Assembly: GCA_900765525.1 (NCBI GenBank)
Contig: CAAFRY010000310.1
Span: 1 to 6,495 of the forward strand
From: an uncultured Blautia sp.
GTDB taxonomy: Bacteria; Bacillota; Clostridia; Lachnospirales; Lachnospiraceae
Direction of reading: 5' to 3'
Length of the DNA: 6,495 nucleotides
The translations under genes and the position numbers were made by a program. The notes under the pieces are model-generated. The model had not been told where the DNA came from and searched no databases. It saw only the letters and a list, made by a program, of their open reading frames with translations. Every line of letters begins with the position of its first letter. The stretch's first letter is position 1. This document shows positions 1-4,527 of the stretch, in pieces.

Positions 1-126
1 AAGGCACTTGAATGAGGCGTACTGGACGTACGCCGATTGAAAGTAACGCAGCAGAAGTGCATATTCAGCCGTTCCGACCGTTTGGCCCTTTGTACACTGA
101 AGGTAGGATTGTTTGAAAATAAAGAC
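1..126. other. Upstream region without a convincing gene; nested inverted repeats
   Basis: No complete gene is supported here. Frame 1 reads K-A-L-E-stop (TGA at 13-15), which could be the end of a gene lying mostly outside the window. Its stop overlaps an ATG at 12-14 that opens a 34-codon frame ending at 116, but no matching family is recognised and no ribosome binding site can be judged. The stretch also contains nested complementary segments: GCACTT (4-9) with AAGTGC (55-60), enclosing GGCGTAC (16-22) with GTACGCC (28-34, five-base loop), followed by TTCAG (64-68) with CTGAA (97-101). No T-run follows the first hairpin, so it is not an ordinary terminator. It may be an intergenic spacer, a small structured RNA or a short coding tail. 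Confidence 0.3.
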
Positions 127-155
127 TTGTAATATAGGGACAAATATATTAGAAT
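127..155 (+). promoter_or_regulatory. Sigma-A-type promoter of the ferredoxin gene
   Basis: TTGTAA (127-132), a 17-base spacer and TAGAAT (150-155) match the sigma-A consensus at 4/6 and 5/6 positions with ideal spacing. The surrounding DNA is AT-rich. Transcription would start near 162, giving a leader of about 45 bases that includes the hairpin at 167-184 and the ribosome binding site. Confidence 0.65.
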
Positions 156-166
156 AAGCGTAAGAA

Positions 167-184
167 CTGAATCCTGAGATTCAG
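167..184 (+). promoter_or_regulatory. 5' leader hairpin of the ferredoxin mRNA
   Basis: CTGAATC (167-173) and GATTCAG (178-184) form a perfect 7-bp stem closed by a CTGA tetraloop. It lies close to the predicted 5' end of the transcript and eight bases before the AAGGAGGA ribosome binding site (193-200), which it leaves free. There is no T-run, so it is not a terminator. A 5' mRNA-stabilising role is plausible for a highly expressed small protein, but this is inference. Confidence 0.5.
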
Positions 185-207
185 AAATATATAAGGAGGA
201 TAAAGTC

Positions 208-378
208 ATGGCATACGTTATTACTGATGAATGTGTAAGCTGCGGAACATGCGCTGCTGAGTGTCCAGTAGAGGCAATTTCCGAAGGAGATTCCAAGTAT
301 GAAATCGATGCTGATACATGTGTAGACTGCGGAACATGCGCTGGTGTATGTCCTACAGAAGCTATTGTAGAGGGCTAA
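208..378 (+). CDS. 2[4Fe-4S] ferredoxin, clostridial type
   Basis: This 56-residue protein is a small cytoplasmic electron carrier of the bacterial 2[4Fe-4S] class. It would shuttle low-potential electrons between enzymes such as pyruvate:ferredoxin oxidoreductase, hydrogenases or Rnf. Two CxxCxxCxxxCP motifs are visible, with cysteines at 9, 12, 15 and 19 and at 38, 41, 44 and 48; each cluster takes three ligands from one motif and the fourth from the other. Length is normal for the family (about 55 residues). The start is set by AAGGAGGA at 193-200, seven bases before ATG. The two halves are internal repeats, including a 17-base exact nucleotide repeat. The gene has its own promoter and terminator, so it appears monocistronic, as expected for an abundant general ferredoxin. 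The specific partner enzymes cannot be told from this window. Confidence 0.96.
   Translation: MAYVITDECVSCGTCAAECPVEAISEGDSKYEIDADTCVDCGTCAGVCPTEAIVEG
240..343 (+). repeat. 17-base direct repeat inside the ferredoxin gene
   Basis: CTGCGGAACATGCGCTG occurs at 240-256 and again at 327-343, exactly 87 bases (29 codons) apart and in the same frame. It encodes the C-G-T-C-A core of each cluster-binding motif. It reflects the ancient internal duplication of bacterial ferredoxins, with nucleotide identity stronger than the protein alone would require. Confidence 0.9.
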
Positions 379-392
379 TATACAAGGAAGCG

Positions 393-442
393 AAAAAGGG
401 GCGCCCATTTACTGGCAGCCCCTTTTCTTTTTGCTCTTTTTT
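393..442. terminator. Intrinsic terminator after the ferredoxin, probably bidirectional
   Basis: AAAAGGGGC (394-402) pairs with GCCCCTTTT (418-426); inside it GCC (403-405) can pair with GGC (414-416), making one long hairpin. It starts 15 bases after the ferredoxin stop and is followed by a T-rich tract to 442. On the other strand the same stem is followed by five T (393-397), so it may also end the convergent MerR-type gene, whose stop is at 458. Confidence 0.85.
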
Positions 443-457
443 CGAAGACCGGGCCTG

Positions 458-1045
458 TCAAGGCCGTTTTCTCAGTCTCCTTTTCCTGGTATTCTTTTTT
501 TCAGCGGCAGCAGCCACCTCCCGCCGTGATTTCTGGAAGCTGCGGATACGTTCATCCAGCCTTTTATACCTGGCTTCCTCCGTACTCTGCTCCTTCATCC
601 GCTGCGCCACCATTTTGCTTACAATATCCATAAATTCCGGCGGAAGCCTGTCAGCTCCCTCCTTCTGTGCTTTTCCTTTTCCCCTGACGCTCCGTTCTCC
701 CCTGGTCTGGTTCTGTCTTTCTTTCCCGCTCTTTCCCTCTCTGGATTTTTCTTTTTTCAGCTTATCTTTTCCAGGGATTTCTTCTTTTTCCCTGTTCTCC
801 TTTTCCGCCTTGGGATTCTTATAGAAAAAAGGAGTCAGCTCCCCTATTTCTTTGAGAGAGTACCCCTTTTTCTTCAGTTCTTTTATACTCAGAAAAGTCT
901 GAATATCACATCGGGTGTAGTATCTGTGTCCCATCCCGTTTCTCTGAATAGGCAGGTCCAGCTCTTCTTCCCAATACCTCAGCACATGAGACTGAACATC
1001 CAAAAGCTTTACTGCCTGAGAAACCGAGTAACTGGTCTCCTCCAT
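458..1045 (-). CDS. MerR-type helix-turn-helix protein with a highly basic, charged C-terminal half
   Basis: This 195-residue protein has an N-terminal MerR-family winged-helix DNA-binding domain (about 5-72). The recognition region reads V-L-R-Y-W-E-E-E at 21-28, followed by the G-H-R-Y-Y wing signature at 39-43. After residue 75 there is no recognisable effector-binding domain. Instead a K/E/R-rich, probably disordered linker (about 76-130) leads to a helical, possibly coiled-coil segment (about 135-182) and a very basic tail (183-195, nine of 13 residues K or R). The start is supported by AAAGGGG at 1053-1059, seven bases upstream. It has its own promoter and is divergent from thiC. The target genes are unknown; control of thiC is possible from shared promoter motifs. 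The layout of MerR-like HTH, coiled coil and basic tail also recalls Bacillus RacA, a chromosome-anchoring protein, but that is resemblance from memory only. Confidence 0.85.
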   Translation of the reverse strand: MEETSYSVSQAVKLLDVQSHVLRYWEEELDLPIQRNGMGHRYYTRCDIQTFLSIKELKKKGYSLKEIGELTPFFYKNPKAEKENREKEEIPGKDKLKKEKSREGKSGKERQNQTRGERSVRGKGKAQKEGADRLPPEFMDIVSKMVAQRMKEQSTEEARYKRLDERIRSFQKSRREVAAAAEKKNTRKRRLRKRP

Positions 1046-1078
1046 ATACTGACCCCTTTCACATTTTCTCTCTCAATC

Positions 1079-1106
1079 ATTATAGCAGACCTGTCCTGTT
1101 TTGCAA
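1079..1106 (-). promoter_or_regulatory. Promoter of the MerR-type gene
   Basis: Read on the minus strand, TTGCAA (1106-1101), a 16-base spacer and a perfect TATAAT (1084-1079) lie 34 bases before the start codon. The predicted leader is about 27 bases and contains the AAAGGGG ribosome binding site. The spacer holds the ACAGG motifs described separately. Confidence 0.7.
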
Positions 1107-1150
1107 GAAAATATGTTCGACAAAAAACGTTGACAAGTCCCAAAACAGGT
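1089..1150. promoter_or_regulatory. Candidate operator: inverted 9-base motif shared by the two divergent promoters
   Basis: CCTGTTTTG (1095-1103) and CAAAACAGG (1141-1149) are a perfect inverted repeat 37 bases apart. Read in the direction of each promoter, both are the same word, CAAAACAGG. It covers the end of the -35 box and the spacer of the MerR-type gene promoter, and the spacer of the thiC promoter. An extra ACAGGT (minus strand, 1094-1089; plus strand, 1145-1150) adds a third ACAGG copy. Position and symmetry fit a binding site for a regulator of both genes; the adjacent MerR-type protein is the obvious candidate. Binding is inferred only. Confidence 0.4.
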
Positions 1151-1158
1151 GATACACT
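1130..1158 (+). promoter_or_regulatory. Promoter of the TPP riboswitch-thiC transcript
   Basis: A perfect TTGACA (1130-1135), a 17-base spacer and TACACT (1153-1158) form a strong sigma-A-type promoter. The expected transcription start, about 1165, falls exactly at the first paired base of the TPP aptamer P1 stem, which supports the assignment. Confidence 0.8.
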
Positions 1159-1164
1159 GAGAAA

Positions 1165-1257
1165 AACAGCCAGGGAGCCCTGATGGGCTGAGAGGAAGCG
1201 TTTAAGACTTCGACCTGTAATACCTGATTTGGATTATGCCAGCGTAGGGAGCATGTT
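1165..1257 (+). promoter_or_regulatory. TPP riboswitch aptamer (THI element)
   Basis: The conserved THI-box elements are all present in order: CTGAGA at 1188-1193, ACCTGATTTGGAT at 1222-1234, and ATGCCAGCGTAGGGA at 1236-1250. GCCC (1177-1180) and GGGC (1185-1188) form the small stem before CTGAGA. GAAG (1194-1197) and CTTC (1208-1211) close the variable stem. P1 pairs AACAGC (1165-1170) with GCATGTT (1251-1257), leaving one bulged A. Thiamine pyrophosphate binding to this RNA class turns off thiamine genes; here the regulated gene is thiC immediately downstream. Confidence 0.96.
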
Positions 1258-1280
1258 ACATATGGATTCTATATGTCCCT
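1246..1280 (+). promoter_or_regulatory. Predicted antiterminator of the TPP riboswitch
   Basis: ACATAT (1258-1263) can pair with ATATGT (1271-1276), and AGGG (1246-1249) with CCCT (1277-1280). This takes the conserved AGGG away from the aptamer and uses up the 5' arm of the terminator at 1273-1278. It is therefore exclusive with both the TPP-bound aptamer and the terminator, as expected for an antiterminator in the ligand-free state. Confidence 0.6.
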
Positions 1281-1305
1281 GCCCTGTTGGCATGGACATT
1301 TTTTT
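1273..1305 (+). terminator. Riboswitch-controlled intrinsic terminator before thiC
   Basis: ATGTCC (1273-1278) pairs with GGACAT (1294-1299), with an inner GCC (1281-1283)/GGC (1289-1291) stem, followed directly by a run of T through 1305. It lies between the aptamer and the thiC ribosome binding site, so it would stop transcription when TPP is bound. Confidence 0.8.
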
Positions 1306-1320
1306 ATGGGAGGAATTAGT

Positions 1321-2628
1321 ATGAGTTACACCACACAGATGAATGCCGCAAGGCAGGGAATTATCACCCCACAGATGGAGGCTGCTGCAAAAAAAGAGCA
1401 TATCAGCCCCCAGGAGCTGTGTTCTCTTATGGCCCAGGGAAAAGCAGTAATTCCGGCCAACAAACTTCATACCTGCCTGGAGCCTAACGCAGTTGGTTCT
1501 ATGCTGAAGACAAAAATCAATGTAAACCTGGGTACCTCCAGAGACTGGAAGGACCTGGACATGGAGCTTGCAAAGGTAAATGACGCCGTAAAGATGGGCG
1601 CAGAGTCCATTATGGATTTAAGCTCCTTCGGAGACACACAGAAATTCCGCCGGAAGCTGACAGCCGAATGTCCGGCCATCATCGGAACAGTTCCTATTTA
1701 TGATGCAGTGGTATACTACCACAAACCGCTGAAGGAAATCACCTCAGAGGAATGGATTAAAATTGTGGAAATGCATGCAGAAGACGGCGTGGATTTCATG
1801 ACTATCCATGTAGGCATCAACAAGGCTACAGCGGGACGCTTCAAAGAAAATAAGAGACTGACTAACATTGTATCCAGAGGAGGCTCTATCATTTTCGCAT
1901 GGATGGAAATGACAGGACAGGAAAACCCCTTCTATGAGCATTACGACCACATTCTGGAAATCTGCCAGAAATATGATGTTACCCTGAGTCTGGGTGACGC
2001 CTGCCGTCCCGGCTGTCTGGCCGACGCAGGGGATATTTCCCAGATTGAGGAGCTGGTAACCTTAGGGGAGCTGACAAAACGTGCCTGGGAAAAGGATGTA
2101 CAGGTTATCATCGAGGGACCGGGCCATATGCCTCTGAACCAGATTGAAGCCAATATGAAAATACAGCAGACTATCTGTAAAGGAGCCCCCTTCTATGTAC
2201 TGGGTCCTCTGGTAACAGATATAGCGCCTGGCTACGACCACATTACGGCGGCCATCGGAGGCGCTCTTGCCGCTGCCAGCGGAGCAGCATTCCTCTGCTA
2301 TGTAACACCTGCAGAACACCTGCGTCTGCCGGATGTGGACGACGTGAAGGAAGGTATCATTGCCTCCAAGATAGCTGCCCATGCCGCTGACATTGCCAAG
2401 GGAATCCCCGGGGCTGCTGACTGGGATTACCAGATGAGTACGGCTCGGAAAAATCTGGACTGGGATGAAATGTTCCGTCTGTGCATTGACCCGGAAAAGG
2501 CAAAACGCTACCGTGCCCAGGCTAAACCGGAAAAAGAAGATACCTGCAGTATGTGCGGTAACTTCTGTGCAGTGAAAAACATGAATCGTATTCTGGAAGG
2601 AGAAATCGTCAGCATTTACGACGAATGA
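1321..2628 (+). CDS. thiC: Phosphomethylpyrimidine synthase ThiC, short form
   Basis: ThiC is a radical-SAM enzyme that rearranges aminoimidazole ribotide into hydroxymethylpyrimidine phosphate, the pyrimidine part of thiamine. The 435-residue protein shows family signatures: L-G-D-A-C-R-P-G in the barrel, G-P-G-H-M-P at 266-271 and Y-D-H-I-T at 305-309; H269 and H307 are the likely metal ligands. The C-terminal cluster cysteines are C409, C412 and C416, spaced CX2CX3C. It lacks the roughly 200 extra residues of the long E. coli-type enzyme, as in other clostridial and archaeal forms. The start at 1321 is chosen because GGGAGGAA (1308-1315) sits just before it; in-frame ATGs at 1273 and 1306 fall in the riboswitch terminator. 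A TPP riboswitch controls it and a terminator follows, so it is a single-gene unit. The paralogous benzimidazole synthases (BzaA/B/F) are similar, but the TPP switch argues for ThiC. Confidence 0.95.
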   Translation: MSYTTQMNAARQGIITPQMEAAAKKEHISPQELCSLMAQGKAVIPANKLHTCLEPNAVGSMLKTKINVNLGTSRDWKDLDMELAKVNDAVKMGAESIMDLSSFGDTQKFRRKLTAECPAIIGTVPIYDAVVYYHKPLKEITSEEWIKIVEMHAEDGVDFMTIHVGINKATAGRFKENKRLTNIVSRGGSIIFAWMEMTGQENPFYEHYDHILEICQKYDVTLSLGDACRPGCLADAGDISQIEELVTLGELTKRAWEKDVQVIIEGPGHMPLNQIEANMKIQQTICKGAPFYVLGPLVTDIAPGYDHITAAIGGALAAASGAAFLCYVTPAEHLRLPDVDDVKEGIIASKIAAHAADIAKGIPGAADWDYQMSTARKNLDWDEMFRLCIDPEKAKRYRAQAKPEKEDTCSMCGNFCAVKNMNRILEGEIVSIYDE

Positions 2629-2644
2629 TGTTCTCCTGAACAGC

Positions 2645-2692
2645 AAAAACCGGAGCAAGTCTCTCTATATTTGAGAGGCTGCTCCGGTTTTT
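2645..2692. terminator. Strong bidirectional terminator between thiC and dnaB
   Basis: A perfect 13-bp stem, AAAAACCGGAGCA (2645-2657) with TGCTCCGGTTTTT (2680-2692), is extended inside by CTCTC (2661-2665)/GAGAG (2673-2677) around a seven-base loop. A-run and T-run flank it symmetrically, so it can terminate thiC on the plus strand, 16 bases after its stop, and the dnaB operon on the minus strand, 39 bases after its stop. Confidence 0.93.
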
Positions 2693-2731
2693 ATTTCTAT
2701 TGCATCGGGGTATTTGACTTTTCACACAAGA

Positions 2732-4060
2732 CTATTTTTTCATATTCACAAACTTGGTATAGTTAGGCATCCAAACCAGATTTACGGTTCCGATGGGGCC
2801 GTTCCTTTGTTTTGCAATGATAATCTCTGCTATGTTCTTATTCTCAGAATCCTTATTATAATAATCATCTCTGTAAATAAACATGACCACGTCCGCATCC
2901 TGCTCAATGGCCCCTGACTCACGAAGGTCTGAAAGCATAGGCCTGTGGTCCGGCCTCTGTTCTACCGCACGGCTTAACTGAGATAACGCTACCACCGGTA
3001 CATGCAGCTCCCTGGCCAAAGCCTTTAAGGAACGGGAAATTTCGGAAATTTCCTGCTGTCTGGATTCGCTTCTTCCGCTTCCTGTCATAAGCTGCAGGTA
3101 GTCGATAAAGATAACTCCCAGATTATGCTCCATCTTATATTTTCTGCACTTGGAGCGCAGCTCTGATATGGAAATTCCAGGCTTATCGTCAATAATCAGA
3201 TTGGAATTTCCAATAATATTGGCCCCTTCTATCAGCTTAGCCCATTCCTCATCTTCCAGATTTCCGGTTCTGATGTTCTGAGAATCCACCTTAGACTCCA
3301 AAGCCAGCAGACGATTCACCAGCTGCTCTTTTGACATCTCCAAACTGAAAATAGCGGCTGTCACATGATTATGAAAAGCCATGTACTGGGCAATATTCAA
3401 AACAAAAGCCGTCTTACCCATAGACGGCCTGGCTGCCACCAAAATCAAATCCGAAGGCTGAAAGCCGGACATCTTATAATCCAAATCAATAAAGCCTGTA
3501 GGAATGCCGGTGACGCTGCCTTGGGTTCTGGAAGCCTTCTCTATCTTTTCGATAGCATTCAACACTACCTGCCGGATGGGAACAAATTCATCACTGCCCC
3601 GGTTCTGCACCAAATCAAAGATTTTTTTCTCTGTGATTTCCAGAATATCCTGGGTCTTTTCCTTTCCCAGATAGCAGGTATTGGCAATTTCTTCCGTAGT
3701 CTTTATAAGCTTTCTCAGCATGGATTTTTCGCTGACAATCTCCGCATAATACTTCACATTGGCAGATGTAGCCACAGAAGACAGAAGCTCCCGGACAAAT
3801 TCCATACTGGAAATCTCCGGGGGCAAATCTTTTTCCTTCAGCCTTTCCTGAAGGGTAATCAAATCCACAGCCTTTCCCTCGTCGTGAAGCTCTACCATGG
3901 TCTCAAAAATAATGCCGTACTGCTGTTGATAAAAATCAGCCCCTGTAATGATTTCTGATGCTTCCACAATGGCATCTCTGCTCATAATCATAGAGCCTAT
4001 AACAGACTGTTCTGCTTCCAGGCTGTGGGGCAGTATTCTTTTAATCAATGCCTCTTCCAT
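2732..4060 (-). CDS. dnaB: Replicative DNA helicase DnaB
   Basis: DnaB is the hexameric helicase that unwinds DNA at the replication fork (called DnaC in Bacillus subtilis). The 442-residue protein has the normal family length. An N-terminal domain (about 8-110) and a linker helix region (about 111-180) precede the RecA-like ATPase domain (about 183-442). Visible motifs are Walker A (R-P-S-M-G-K-T, 211-217), the catalytic glutamate in S-L-E-M-S (E241), Walker B (V-I-F-I-D, 316-320), the S-Q-L-S-R motif (360-364), S-D-L-R-E-S-G-A-I-E-Q-D (377-388) and the K-Q-R arginine-finger region (417-419). No intein or insertion interrupts it. It starts 20 bases after rplI; AAGGGAG (4077-4071) ten bases before ATG is the likely ribosome binding site and lies within a small GGGA/TCCC palindrome. 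It is last in the gdpP-rplI-dnaB operon. Confidence 0.98.
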   Translation of the reverse strand: MEEALIKRILPHSLEAEQSVIGSMIMSRDAIVEASEIITGADFYQQQYGIIFETMVELHDEGKAVDLITLQERLKEKDLPPEISSMEFVRELLSSVATSANVKYYAEIVSEKSMLRKLIKTTEEIANTCYLGKEKTQDILEITEKKIFDLVQNRGSDEFVPIRQVVLNAIEKIEKASRTQGSVTGIPTGFIDLDYKMSGFQPSDLILVAARPSMGKTAFVLNIAQYMAFHNHVTAAIFSLEMSKEQLVNRLLALESKVDSQNIRTGNLEDEEWAKLIEGANIIGNSNLIIDDKPGISISELRSKCRKYKMEHNLGVIFIDYLQLMTGSGRSESRQQEISEISRSLKALARELHVPVVALSQLSRAVEQRPDHRPMLSDLRESGAIEQDADVVMFIYRDDYYNKDSENKNIAEIIIAKQRNGPIGTVNLVWMPNYTKFVNMKK

Positions 4061-4080
4061 ATTGAGGGAACTCCCTTCTC

Positions 4081-4527
4081 TTACGCTTCCTTAACAACCA
4101 CCTTCAGCTGGGCCGTAACCTGAGGATGAATCTTTACAGGAACCATATTCGTACCCAGCTCCCGAATAGGGGAGGTAAGCTGCATTTTCTTCTTATCAAT
4201 ATCATAGCCTAACTGCTGCTTAGCTGCCTCGGCAATTTCTTTGCTGGACACAGAACCAAAGGTTCTTCCGTTTTCTCCTACCTTGATAGCTACAGTTACC
4301 TGTTTGGTCTCCAGCTCTTCTTTAAAAGCTTTGGCTGCTTCCAGATTTTCCTTAGCCACCTTTTCTTCATGAGCCTTCTGGAGTTTCAAGTCATTGATAT
4401 TCTTTGGGGTAGCCTCCACAGCCAGCTTCTTGGGAAACAGCATATTTCTGGCATACCCGTCGCTTACATTTATAATCTGTCCTTTTTTGCCTTGAGATTT
4501 TACGCCTTCTAATAAAATTACTTTCAT
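4081..4527 (-). CDS. rplI: 50S ribosomal protein L9
   Basis: L9 binds 23S rRNA at the base of the L1 stalk and helps maintain reading-frame fidelity. The 148-residue product has the full two-domain form. The N-terminal rRNA-binding domain (about 1-45) carries the family signature G-K-K-G-Q with [10 protein letters not shown] at 21-30. A long charged connecting helix (about 41-75) leads to the C-terminal domain (about 78-147). The start overlaps the gdpP stop in ATGA (4527-4524), and AAGGAGA (4543-4537) inside the end of gdpP is a good ribosome binding site, so translation is probably coupled. The gene order with gdpP and dnaB is the standard Firmicutes arrangement. Confidence 0.98.
   Translation of the reverse strand: MKVILLEGVKSQGKKGQIINVSDGYARNMLFPKKLAVEATPKNINDLKLQKAHEEKVAKENLEAAKAFKEELETKQVTVAIKVGENGRTFGSVSSKEIAEAAKQQLGYDIDKKKMQLTSPIRELGTNMVPVKIHPQVTAQLKVVVKEA

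Noticed and set aside
12..116. A 34-codon small gene overlapping a preceding stop codon
   Set aside because: The ATGA overlap is suggestive, but the upstream gene is only four codons long in this window, no ribosome site can be assessed and the peptide resembles nothing known. It was not called as a CDS.
452..465. A small GGCCT/AGGCC hairpin over the stop codon of the MerR-type gene
   Set aside because: It is only a 5-bp stem with no adjacent T-run on either strand. The real terminator is the longer hairpin at 394-426.
318..824. A 168-codon plus-strand open frame antisense to the MerR-type gene
   Set aside because: It is rich in F, S and L because it reads the complement of K/E/R-rich codons. 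It starts inside the ferredoxin gene, runs through the terminator and has no ribosome binding site.
1273..1320. An N-terminal extension of ThiC from an earlier in-frame ATG (1273 or 1306)
   Set aside because: These codons lie in the riboswitch terminator hairpin and its T-run, and neither has a ribosome binding site; the ATG at 1321 does.
2062..2658. A 198-codon minus-strand open frame antisense to thiC
   Set aside because: The plus strand is clearly thiC with intact motifs. The antisense frame has no recognisable domain and overlaps the bidirectional terminator at its 5' end.
3365..3958. A 197-codon plus-strand open frame antisense to dnaB
   Set aside because: dnaB is full length with all motifs. 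The antisense frame has no ribosome binding site or domain.
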